The notes beneath the pieces are model-generated. The model had not been told where the DNA came from, made no database searches, and saw nothing but the letters and a program-made list of their open reading frames with translations. Positions 1 through 9,124 of a DNA stretch of 64,000 nucleotides are shown piece after piece (position 1 is the first letter of the stretch; the number at the start of each line of letters is the position of its first letter). This DNA comes from Candidatus Poseidoniaceae archaeon (GTDB taxonomy: Archaea; Thermoplasmatota; Poseidoniia; Poseidoniales; Poseidoniaceae): positions 62,001 through 126,000 of the forward strand of contig CALJHE010000006.1 in the NCBI GenBank assembly GCA_938075675.1. Reading direction: 5' to 3'. The translations under genes and the position numbers were made by a program.

Positions 1-80
1 TGAGTTTCCTTTTCCATTGATTCTCCGCAGTGTCTCCGGATTGGGCTTGGGTATGTTTCAAATCGTTAGACCGCTACGGA

Positions 81-3000
81 ATGCTGATGTCGGCAGGGTA
101 TCGGTTAAAGTTGCTATGTTTTCTCATACTTTTTTTGATGTTGACCGGGCCACTGAGTACTTTTCTCGCATCCACTGCAGATACGGAAACTTCCGGTGAA
201 CTGCAAGAATCTTCGGTTTCGTTGGCATCCGGTGGTGACCCAGCCACACAGTTGTTCCTAGACGGCTCAAGCCTCTACAACGAAGAGTTGACCCTCGATG
301 TCCCTTCATCGCAACCCGTTACTGATGTTCATCTCTCAATGTCCCCCGGAATCGAGCCTTCATCGAACGGCTTGATGTGGAGCGGTACTTCTGCGTGGGG
401 TCATAGCGATGCAGTCAGTGACGGTGCAACAATTGACGCAGACGGCTTCTTGACGGGCTCCCGTGCAGGCACTCACTGGGATTTCAACAGCGGGCTACAA
501 GGTTGGACGGTGTCCAGTTCCTCTTATGTTGGCCTTTACACGAACACATGTGGTGTCAACGGGACTTCAGGAGGTTCAATCAAAACACAAGCACCCTCTG
601 CCTCATCCTCTGAGCACGCAACCTCTCCAACCATCAATTTAGCAGGTGCAAATGCCGTTCCGATTCACATATGGATTCGCCAAGGTACTTCCAGCTGCGG
701 AGAAGAACCGGACACCAACGAAGACCTTCAATTGCGATACAAAACCGCTTCAGGCTCTTGGACAACGCTCCAAACTTGGGCTGGCAGCACCTACAATCAA
801 CCTCCGCTGCAATGGTCTGGGACGTTGCCTGCAGCAGCATTGCATTCAAGCACTCAAATCCGTATGTTGCAAACCGGTGGTACAGGTTCGACCTATGATT
901 ATTGGTTCTTTGACGATGTACGTATCGCTTCTCCACCGGTCTCGAACTGGACAAGTCCGAGCATTGGCTGGTCCGCCTCGTCTTCTTTCCAAGTGGCGAA
1001 CACAATTTACGCACCGATGAACATTGACGCCTATGTACCTGCAGGTGCATCCCTCAACTGGACAGTCCTCGATGCCAACGGTGTTGAAATTCCCGGCTTT
1101 ACAGGCTCGAACACTTTCACTGTGCCGCTCCATCTGGTCGATGAGTCGGTGCATGATTCGATACGCATTCGCCTCTCCCTTTCGGCTGGATCAGATGGAA
1201 TACTTCCTCTCGTCTATTCGCTGACGGGTGATGGAACAATGTCGACAAGATACTCCGATTGGCAAAACCTCGGGAATTCTGAGTCGATGTGCGGGACAAA
1301 CGGCCAATTCGCTGCTTACGGCTCCGCAACAACAGTTGATGTTCTCGATCCCGGATGGGCTTACCTTGCTTCTTCTTCGGCCGCAACAACCAGTTCATAT
1401 GGCACCGGTTTAACCCTTCAAACCAGTCCCTTGCCTTACATTTTAAATGAAGTTGACGTGTTATCTGGCTTGACTTCTGTTGGTTCTCAGTACACCAGTA
1501 CCAGTAACGGTAGAGCGACCAGCGGTGGTAACGGGACTGGCCTCACTGTCTCTACGGTTGCCACCCCCATTACTTCAGGCATCGTGGACGGTTCAAGTCT
1601 TTCTGCAGGAGGTACAGGATACACTTCACAAATCATCTCACCAAACGGCGGAAGTGGTTCGGGTCTACAGATCCAGACGACAGCTTCGCCAATCACCGGT
1701 TCTGGCGCAGTATCTCTCTATACCTCTTTGAACGGCGGTTCAGGATACACTTCCTCAAACGACGTCGCATTGAGCGGCGGCAACGGTAGCGGTTTGAAAA
1801 TAGACTACACCGCCAGCCCGATTATCACCGGAATTCCGACCGGTTATTCACTTCTTAACGGCGGAACGAATTACTCGACGACGAGCTTTGCTTTCACAAG
1901 CGGCGGTTCAGGTTCGGGTCTGCGCGTCAGCATAGATTCAGTTTCTGGTGGCTCAATCAATTCAATAACCATCATTAGTGGCGGTTCAGGTTACGGTTTC
2001 TTCGATAAACTCTACATCTCAGGTGGGGACGCTGACGCTTACTTTTACACGACTGGACTCACTGAAACCGGTGGCGGAATCACTTCGATATCATTCAGTA
2101 CACCTGGGCTCAATTACAACGTTGGTGATACTTTGAACATTCCTGGAGGAGACAGCAATGCAAACTTCACCGTGCTCGATACAAACCGCCAAGGCGGTAC
2201 CATCACTGGTTATACCATCCTCAACAACGCCTCAGGGTATGCGGTGAACGACCTCATTACTCTCTCGGGGGGAGACTCCAACGGTCGAATTGAAATCGAT
2301 TCAGTCTACGCTATTGGTGGTAACCTGACTTCTGTGTCGATTGTTGGTCGGGGCTCAGGATATTCCGTGGGTGATCAAATTACTGTATCTGGAGGGACCG
2401 GTGGAATGTTTACGGTTCAAGGCGTACGGAACTGGGGTGGAGAACTCCTTTCTCCTCTCGTTCAAAACGGTGGGCAATTGTATTCCATTGGCGACGAGGT
2501 GACAGTGATTGGAGGTGCACAAAACGCAACAGTTGTCGTCACCGATATCGATATTGAAGGCTACCGAGGAGATTCTACTTGCTCCGTAACAATGGATTCT
2601 CGACAATTGGTGGCACCTGCATCACGAGTCACCGGTAGCGTCACCGGAACCAATGTTGAACTCCAGATGTGGGATGCAGTGAATGCATCTTGGACGGTCG
2701 TGGCAAACATGGGTGCTTTCGATATTTCTTCATCGACACCAATGTATGAACTTCAGTTCCGATTGGTTCCGTTGAATTCAGGCCTTGGATATTGGACCGT
2801 TGAATCGTTTGAGACCCTTGTCCACTACGGTGAAGTCGCAAGCAACCCACGATTTGATTTCAACGATGACGGCGACTTTGAGTGGGGTGCTGATTTCTCA
2901 AACATCGGCACCTGGGGCTGGCAGGACGTTTTCTCAAACGGTAACACAAGTATTTCAGAAACGGTTGGCTCGTCTGGATATGCAACGACCAAAATCCTCG

Positions 3001-6000
3001 TACCCCTAACTGATCTTCACTCTTTTTCGTTTGGAGTTACGGACGCTGATTCATCGATTACCGGCTATACCCTGCTGTATCAGTCACAGATTCTTGCATC
3101 TGGTACGATGAATGAAACTTCGCTCATGCATGTTGAACTGAACCAAACGACTCGTGACAACATCGAGCAATCAATTTCTGGCCAAGGCGGTTTGAATCAT
3201 CTCGGAACACGGTTTGTGGAAGTTGACATTGAAGTCTATGCGTCATCAACCGTTGAGTTTGGCGGTCTCTTAGTCACCTATTCCGCTCAAGCATCACAAC
3301 TATTTGAGTCGGATTCTACCTTTGTACTCAGCCTCAACGATGCCAGAAGATTGCTGCCTTTGGTCGGTGGTATGCATGAGATTCCGTTGCCCCTCACCTC
3401 TACTCAAAAGGGTGGTCTTACCGTTGAAGTTCTCGGCCTCAATTCATCGGCAGTTGTTGTTTTGAACACCGCTACCATTGACCCAGAAGTGGATGTCCTC
3501 ACGCCAAGCCAACGATGGAGGACCATCAGTATGTCGTACTCGGTGATTGGTGTTGCTCCAAGTTCCATCCGGCTTGATGTTCTTGATGATGATTACCACG
3601 CAACGTGGACTGTTCCAGTCTCTGGAGCAACGCCGTTTGGAGCAGGTGATTTTGAGTTCATTGAACTGCATCCAACGGAGTCAATCTCGTTCAACCAATC
3701 TGGCACGAGTGTTCTCGTCGATGTGAAATTCCGAATTTTACCGCTATGGGACGATACTGATACCATGAAAATAACGACACGGCTTCAACTTTCAAACACC
3801 GTGTATTCCATGCCGAGTACCTTCACATACGGCGTTTTCGGCAACCAAGCCTATGAGAATGATTTGACACTGAACATTATGACTTTTACGAACGCTGACG
3901 AAAACCTCATCTTGGGCTCGTCGGATTACTACCTTCTCCCGTACACCAAACTCAACATCTCTGCCTTTGTCGGATTCGAAAACGTCTCTACTATTGACGC
4001 TTTCATGGACGGAGAAGGAATGCTTTCGCTTTACAGAGGTGATGTCCTTGTAGCCAACACAACAACACTGGATGAGAACACCTGGGACTATCAGGATACG
4101 GTACCGTTCACCTTCGGACCCTTGACATGGCGTATCGAACTTACCTCCGAAAACGGTTCAGTCCATCCGGATTTCGGCTCTCTTGAGCGAACGTTCCACA
4201 TCGATACCATCTCTCCGCGAGTGCTTGAGGTCAACATGGACCGCTACGACCATCGTATGCCGTCAACGACTCAAACGGTTCAAATTCAGATATCGGACCA
4301 ACCAATTCTTCCAACCAACATTCAAGCCATGGTTTGGCGAGAATGGTTCGATGATGCCAATTCAAACCAGTGGCCAGATGAGGGCGAATACCAGCCCATG
4401 TCGCTGTTTACCCCGAACGATTTGAGCCCTCTCATTGGCCAGTACACCTTCATGATGGATGATACTGGAGGCAGTCTGGGACAGAAGGTTTCAGTGTATT
4501 TGACCGGCACTGATGACGCAGGCCATCCATTGGAGTTTGGTGGCTCAGATGCAGTCGATAAGCATCTGTTCATGTATCAGTTAGCGGTTGATGGTGCTCC
4601 AAATGTGGCTCCGAATGCCTATTCATATTCCGACGGAAAGAACCCTTGGCTTCACCCTCAAATGCCTTACACCTTTGATGTTGAAATCACTGAACCAAAC
4701 GGCGGTTCTGACCTCACGACAGTCATCGTTGAACTTGCATCAAACCAAGGCAGCGACCCGTTGCCGATTCGTTGGGATTTTGCGACTGGAAATTGTACGA
4801 CAACCAGCCCTCACGTTTTGATTGAAGATTGTCAAATGTTAGGCGCTGATGGTCCAGCAGACCCTTACGAAACCGCTTTGACGCTCAATGTCGATTTCAA
4901 GCTCGCTTGGACGACTCCTGACCTCGGTGAGACACGCCGAGAGCCTGGAATCCGTATGGTTGACCGGGCAGGACAGGAAGTATTCCGTGCATTCCCCGAA
5001 CATCGATGGCGTTTCTCCGCTGCTCTTGAAGTTCCAGAAGAAAGCGTTTCGCTCATTCTCTCGCAGGGTGCATTACTCGGCGATGGTGCTCGAATAGCGC
5101 CAAGCAGCCCATTCGAAATTGCAGGAAATGTCGTTTTCTCGGAAACGGGAACTGTTCCTGACTTTGATTGCCAAATCGACCTCTTGTTCTCCGGCTCTTC
5201 TTCTTCAGCCAGTTCACTTGATGGAATTTGGTCTGTAGCATTGCAAGCACCATCGACAACGCAGACCATTCCACTCACCTGGAAAGTTGGATGTCTTGAA
5301 GGTCAAGGCATCGACTCCACCGACCTTACCAACGCTGTACGCTGGATTATTGTGGATGGCACAGGACCTCAACCGGTAGAAGTCTCGAATCCTCGACCGT
5401 TCTCAGTTCTCGAACCGGAGTCTCACGAAGTAAAAATCCTGATGTCAGAAGCCGGAGGTTTGGACGTCGAATCTCTTGAACTCGTTTGGTGGGTTGAAGA
5501 GAAAGCGACCGGCGACCGTCTCCGGAATGGGGTTGAACCACTGAACTTACTCGGCACAGATCTTTCCGGTTTGAGGCTCGAAGTTGTCGGCTCTTTTGAT
5601 CTCAGCGAAATTACCAATGAAATGCTTGAGAACAGACTTTCAGTGCATATGTATGTCTCCGGCCGTGACCTTGCAGGAAACGAAGTCCTCGGTCTTGAAG
5701 GTGCTGAACCTGGTTCTCCAGTTGCGGTCTGGGACATGGTTTGGCTCAAGCCTGAGTTTGAATTGCAGAGTACCTCCATCACGTATTCACGCTATTTAGT
5801 TGAACTCGGACAAACATCCATTGTTACTGCCTATGTTGAAAATACAGGTACACTCGATGGATCGGTTGAGGTGATTTTCACCGAAGTTCAAGCCACAGGT
5901 GAACGCTCAAATCTACAACGTATCACCGTTGAAGTGCCTCTCGGAGGAATTGTTCCGGTTGCTACGGATTGGAACCCTTCACAAACTGGTTTGCAGTGGG

Positions 6001-6476
6001 TCGAAGTCAAGATTGACGGTGATGCAAGTGCGATTGGTCCATCCATCGATGTTCGCCCGACGCGTGAAGTCTCTTTCTCCGAGCAACTCTTTGGCGATGT
6101 CCATCCATTGCTTGGTAGTTTAGCGGCGTTACTGTTCGTTTCCATCATCACGACTGGTCTTCTCTGGGCTCGTCGAAAGACCCTCAACCGCGGCTCAAAA
6201 TCCGAATACGATTGGGATGAATACTCCTCTGAATTCGAATATGAAGACGAAGAGGAAGTGGAAGGGGATGAGGACGTCGCTGATGACAACACTGTTTCGG
6301 AATCAGTGGCTAAGGCTGCAGCAGCAACCGGCGCAGTAAGCGAAGACACACCTTCTTCAAACACCGAGAACACAGATTGGGTGATGGGCTCTGATGGTTA
6401 TTGGTGGTACCATGACAAAGAAGCCAATGAATGGTGGTACAAGAACGCTGATGGCGAAATTGTACAGCACAAGTGA
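81..6476 (+). CDS. Giant secreted surface protein with Gly-rich repeats, C-terminal membrane anchor and aromatic cytoplasmic motif
   Basis: About 2130 residues. The open frame extends up to a GTG at 30, but the ATG at 81 puts a hydrophobic signal segment (KLLCFLILFLMLTG) close to the N terminus, so I prefer it. The ectodomain is Ser/Thr/Asn-rich and looks like serial beta-sandwich modules. Roughly residues 480-860 hold Gly-rich repeats of the SGGSGYT...GD.I.ISGG type, and a CARDB-like module with VENTG lies near residue 1930. A membrane helix (LLGSLAALLFVSIITTGLLW) is followed by a basic stop-transfer RRK, an acidic tail, and a final motif with GYWWY and EWWY. The predicted topology is an outside ectodomain with a tail of about 100 residues in the cytoplasm. 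No enzymatic motif was recognised. nadE follows 16 bases later on the same strand. Confidence 0.8.
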   Translation: MLMSAGYRLKLLCFLILFLMLTGPLSTFLASTADTETSGELQESSVSLASGGDPATQLFLDGSSLYNEELTLDVPSSQPVTDVHLSMSPGIEPSSNGLMWSGTSAWGHSDAVSDGATIDADGFLTGSRAGTHWDFNSGLQGWTVSSSSYVGLYTNTCGVNGTSGGSIKTQAPSASSSEHATSPTINLAGANAVPIHIWIRQGTSSCGEEPDTNEDLQLRYKTASGSWTTLQTWAGSTYNQPPLQWSGTLPAAALHSSTQIRMLQTGGTGSTYDYWFFDDVRIASPPVSNWTSPSIGWSASSSFQVANTIYAPMNIDAYVPAGASLNWTVLDANGVEIPGFTGSNTFTVPLHLVDESVHDSIRIRLSLSAGSDGILPLVYSLTGDGTMSTRYSDWQNLGNSESMCGTNGQFAAYGSATTVDVLDPGWAYLASSSAATTSSYGTGLTLQTSPLPYILNEVDVLSGLTSVGSQYTSTSNGRATSGGNGTGLTVSTVATPITSGIVDGSSLSAGGTGYTSQIISPNGGSGSGLQIQTTASPITGSGAVSLYTSLNGGSGYTSSNDVALSGGNGSGLKIDYTASPIITGIPTGYSLLNGGTNYSTTSFAFTSGGSGSGLRVSIDSVSGGSINSITIISGGSGYGFFDKLYISGGDADAYFYTTGLTETGGGITSISFSTPGLNYNVGDTLNIPGGDSNANFTVLDTNRQGGTITGYTILNNASGYAVNDLITLSGGDSNGRIEIDSVYAIGGNLTSVSIVGRGSGYSVGDQITVSGGTGGMFTVQGVRNWGGELLSPLVQNGGQLYSIGDEVTVIGGAQNATVVVTDIDIEGYRGDSTCSVTMDSRQLVAPASRVTGSVTGTNVELQMWDAVNASWTVVANMGAFDISSSTPMYELQFRLVPLNSGLGYWTVESFETLVHYGEVASNPRFDFNDDGDFEWGADFSNIGTWGWQDVFSNGNTSISETVGSSGYATTKILVPLTDLHSFSFGVTDADSSITGYTLLYQSQILASGTMNETSLMHVELNQTTRDNIEQSISGQGGLNHLGTRFVEVDIEVYASSTVEFGGLLVTYSAQASQLFESDSTFVLSLNDARRLLPLVGGMHEIPLPLTSTQKGGLTVEVLGLNSSAVVVLNTATIDPEVDVLTPSQRWRTISMSYSVIGVAPSSIRLDVLDDDYHATWTVPVSGATPFGAGDFEFIELHPTESISFNQSGTSVLVDVKFRILPLWDDTDTMKITTRLQLSNTVYSMPSTFTYGVFGNQAYENDLTLNIMTFTNADENLILGSSDYYLLPYTKLNISAFVGFENVSTIDAFMDGEGMLSLYRGDVLVANTTTLDENTWDYQDTVPFTFGPLTWRIELTSENGSVHPDFGSLERTFHIDTISPRVLEVNMDRYDHRMPSTTQTVQIQISDQPILPTNIQAMVWREWFDDANSNQWPDEGEYQPMSLFTPNDLSPLIGQYTFMMDDTGGSLGQKVSVYLTGTDDAGHPLEFGGSDAVDKHLFMYQLAVDGAPNVAPNAYSYSDGKNPWLHPQMPYTFDVEITEPNGGSDLTTVIVELASNQGSDPLPIRWDFATGNCTTTSPHVLIEDCQMLGADGPADPYETALTLNVDFKLAWTTPDLGETRREPGIRMVDRAGQEVFRAFPEHRWRFSAALEVPEESVSLILSQGALLGDGARIAPSSPFEIAGNVVFSETGTVPDFDCQIDLLFSGSSSSASSLDGIWSVALQAPSTTQTIPLTWKVGCLEGQGIDSTDLTNAVRWIIVDGTGPQPVEVSNPRPFSVLEPESHEVKILMSEAGGLDVESLELVWWVEEKATGDRLRNGVEPLNLLGTDLSGLRLEVVGSFDLSEITNEMLENRLSVHMYVSGRDLAGNEVLGLEGAEPGSPVAVWDMVWLKPEFELQSTSITYSRYLVELGQTSIVTAYVENTGTLDGSVEVIFTEVQATGERSNLQRITVEVPLGGIVPVATDWNPSQTGLQWVEVKIDGDASAIGPSIDVRPTREVSFSEQLFGDVHPLLGSLAALLFVSIITTGLLWARRKTLNRGSKSEYDWDEYSSEFEYEDEEEVEGDEDVADDNTVSESVAKAAAATGAVSEDTPSSNTENTDWVMGSDGYWWYHDKEANEWWYKNADGEIVQHK

Positions 6477-6492
6477 CGACCTTGGTGATACG

Positions 6493-8259
6493 ATGAGTCG
6501 ATGGATTGGCCTTTTGCAAGTTGACCCTACGGTTGGTGACTTGACGGGTAATGCTGCTCGACTCGAACACCTTGCGTCACTCGCTTCCAGTCAGGGTGCA
6601 CATGTCGCTGTAACAACGGAACTCGCCATCTCGGGGTACCCTCCGCGTGATTTACTGTTGCAAGAGGAATTTATTTCTCTGGCACAAAAAACTGCAAGCT
6701 CATTGCGTGTTGAGATTCCAGTTCTGGTTGGGACGCCGATTTTACCTCAAGCCAAAAGACAACTCCCTGCGAACGGTGTTGTTCGAGCCGGTTCATCCGG
6801 TGCTCACCCCAGTGGTGAAGGAAATTCTCATGTCGTAGCAAGAAAGCAACTTCTTCCAACCTACGATGTCTTCGATGAAGCACGCTACTTCCAACCGGAC
6901 AATCGCTCCGGAATCGCTCGCACAATTGCCAATCTCAACCTCGGCGTTACGGTTTGCGAAGACGCATGGCAAACGGCAGGTCTTACGCCTTCGACGTACT
7001 CAGCAGACCCCATCGAACATTTGGCTGAATGGGGTCGGCAAGGCGTTCTACTCGACGCAACAGTCAATCTCTCAGCGTCACCGTACCACGCCGATAAATT
7101 GAGTTCTCGTATTCATGTATGTCGAACCGCAGCAGCCGTTCTTGGACATCCCTTCCTGCTGGCAAACCAAGTTGGAGGCAACGATGATTTGTTGTTTGAC
7201 GGCAATTCACTTGTTGCTTGGCCTGATGGTCGAGTTGTTGTCGCACCAGCGTGGCAAGAGGGCGTATTGATGGTCGATATCGATGGTGCTGAAAGATGCC
7301 ACTGGATTCCTTCACAATCACCCGATGCACTGAACATCGGATCCGATGCTTTACGGCATATCTCTGCCGATGATGACGGTCGAGAATACGACAAAGACTT
7401 GCTTGAAGACCTCACCGATGCTGTCGTGACCGGTCTTTCCGATTACTGCCGTAAATCCGGTATCAATTCTATTGTTCTGGGCCTCTCCGGCGGAATTGAT
7501 TCTGCCGTTGCAGCGTGTGTTGCAGCAGCAGCCGTTGGTCCACAGAACGTAACAGGAATCGCCATGCCAAGCCGTCATTCATCCCAGCATTCCATTGACG
7601 ATGCGAGACATACTGCTGAATCCCTTGGACTTGTGTTCGATACCATCGAAATCGATTCATTCCATGCTTCCGTTGAAGCCTCAATTGGAGGCATGCTTCG
7701 CGATGGACATCCAGTGGCTTCTGAAAATCTCCAAGCCCGTCTCCGGGGATTGATTGTTATGGCCCACGCGAATGCTCAAGGCCGAATGGCCATTGCTACT
7801 GGTAACAAATCCGAAATTGCTCAAGGTTACTGCACACTGTATGGTGATATGGCTGGTGGTTACGCACCGCTTGGCGACCTCTACAAAATGCAAGTCTACG
7901 GGCTTGCCGATGTGCTTAATGCTCGCGCTGAACAAGCCGGAAGAACTCCGCCAATCAATGCCTCTTCCCGAACCAAGCCGCCGTCCGCAGAATTAGCCCC
8001 TGACCAGAAAGATGAGGATTCATTGCCTCCATACCCGACCCTCGATGCGATTTTGCATTGCCACATCGAGGAAGGTCTCGATGCAGATGATATCGCCGCC
8101 AAGGGTTTTGAACGGAGCCAGGTGGTCGAAGTTCTCACTCGACTGGAACGCAGTGAACACAAACGCTGGCAGATGTCACCGGCGCCTCGCGTTTCAACTC
8201 GAGCCTTCGGGCAAGGATGGCGTCGTCCACTTGCTTCTCGTCACGATTGGCGATATTGA
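6493..8259 (+). CDS. nadE: Glutamine-dependent NAD+ synthetase
   Basis: 588 residues. It makes NAD+ from deamido-NAD+ (NaAD) and ATP, using ammonia released from glutamine. The N-terminal nitrilase-fold amidase domain shows the Glu-Lys-Cys triad in TELAISGYPPRD, ARKQLLPTYDVF and GVTVCEDAW. The C-terminal synthetase domain carries the PP-loop SGGIDSAVAACVAAAA and the downstream ATGNKSEIAQGY motif. The length fits two-domain NadE enzymes. The start was set at the ATG at 6493, where family homology begins (MSRWIGLLQVDP); the open frame extends further upstream, but that part overlaps the preceding gene. trhO begins 7 bases after the stop, so the two are probably cotranscribed. Confidence 0.95.
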   Translation: MSRWIGLLQVDPTVGDLTGNAARLEHLASLASSQGAHVAVTTELAISGYPPRDLLLQEEFISLAQKTASSLRVEIPVLVGTPILPQAKRQLPANGVVRAGSSGAHPSGEGNSHVVARKQLLPTYDVFDEARYFQPDNRSGIARTIANLNLGVTVCEDAWQTAGLTPSTYSADPIEHLAEWGRQGVLLDATVNLSASPYHADKLSSRIHVCRTAAAVLGHPFLLANQVGGNDDLLFDGNSLVAWPDGRVVVAPAWQEGVLMVDIDGAERCHWIPSQSPDALNIGSDALRHISADDDGREYDKDLLEDLTDAVVTGLSDYCRKSGINSIVLGLSGGIDSAVAACVAAAAVGPQNVTGIAMPSRHSSQHSIDDARHTAESLGLVFDTIEIDSFHASVEASIGGMLRDGHPVASENLQARLRGLIVMAHANAQGRMAIATGNKSEIAQGYCTLYGDMAGGYAPLGDLYKMQVYGLADVLNARAEQAGRTPPINASSRTKPPSAELAPDQKDEDSLPPYPTLDAILHCHIEEGLDADDIAAKGFERSQVVEVLTRLERSEHKRWQMSPAPRVSTRAFGQGWRRPLASRHDWRY

Positions 8260-8266
8260 GTTCGGA

Positions 8267-9124
8267 ATGAGTCAAAAGGCCGAGTCTTATGAGCCCACCA
8301 TGGCGGAACAGGTTTCGAACATTGCAGGATATCGCTTTGTCGATTTGCCTGACCGAGACCACCTTCGGCAACCTTTCCTTGAAAAATGTCAGGAAGCGGG
8401 ATTGCGTGGCACCGTTCTACTCTCACACGAGGGAATCAATTTCTTTCTCGCAGGTGCAAAGCAAGGCATCGATGCCTACATTGATTTCTTGAATGAGGAT
8501 TCCCGATTTGCTGATATGACGCTCAAGTACTCTTTTACGGACTATCAACCGTTCAACAGAATGAATGTTCGACTGAAAAAGGAAATCATTTCGTTGGGCA
8601 TGGATAACGTCAAACCTGCCCAAAGAACCGGAGATGAAATTACACCAACAGAGTTCAAACAGTGGCTTGACGAAGGTCGAGAAGTGGCAATCATCGATAC
8701 TCGAAACGATTACGAGATTCGATTGGGCACGTTCCAAAATGCAGTCGACTTGGACATCAAATCGTTTCGAGCATTTCCAGAAGCAGTCAAGAATTTACCA
8801 GTGGAAATGAAAGACACGCCGGTAGTGATGTTCTGTACGGGCGGAATCCGTTGTGAGAAAGCGAGTGTCGTGATGATGGATGCTGGTTTTTCCAATGTTA
8901 AACAACTCAAAGGCGGGATACTCGGATACTTCGAAGAGGTAGGCGGCGAGTATTGGGACGGCGATTGTTTTGTATTCGATCATCGCGTTGCATTGCGACC
9001 GGATTTGGAACAAAGCGATGTTGTGCAATGTTTTGCGTGTCGGCAACCGTTAACGGTTGAAGAGCAACAATCACCAGAGTATGTGGTTGAGGAATCTTGC
9101 CCACACTGCATTCATCTTCGGTAA
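8267..9124 (+). CDS. trhO: tRNA uridine(34) hydroxylase, rhodanese family (TrhO/YceA-like)
   Basis: 285 residues. TrhO-family proteins hydroxylate U34 of certain tRNAs to 5-hydroxyuridine, the step before cmo5U/mo5U wobble modification in bacteria. The N-terminal acylphosphatase-like domain includes RGTVLLSHEGINFFLAG. The rhodanese domain carries the predicted catalytic cysteine in CTGGIRCEKAS. The C terminus holds paired cysteines (CFAC and CPHC), a likely zinc site. The start ATG at 8267 lies 7 bases after nadE. The family is mainly bacterial, so this copy may have been acquired by transfer; that is inference. The stop abuts the stop of the convergent gene (9124/9125). Confidence 0.88.
   Translation: MSQKAESYEPTMAEQVSNIAGYRFVDLPDRDHLRQPFLEKCQEAGLRGTVLLSHEGINFFLAGAKQGIDAYIDFLNEDSRFADMTLKYSFTDYQPFNRMNVRLKKEIISLGMDNVKPAQRTGDEITPTEFKQWLDEGREVAIIDTRNDYEIRLGTFQNAVDLDIKSFRAFPEAVKNLPVEMKDTPVVMFCTGGIRCEKASVVMMDAGFSNVKQLKGGILGYFEEVGGEYWDGDCFVFDHRVALRPDLEQSDVVQCFACRQPLTVEEQQSPEYVVEESCPHCIHLR

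Noticed and set aside
1-80. Start of the first surface protein at GTG 30
   Set aside because: It would put 17 extra residues before the signal peptide; the ATG at 81 gives a normal signal. The first 29 bases show nothing recognisable.
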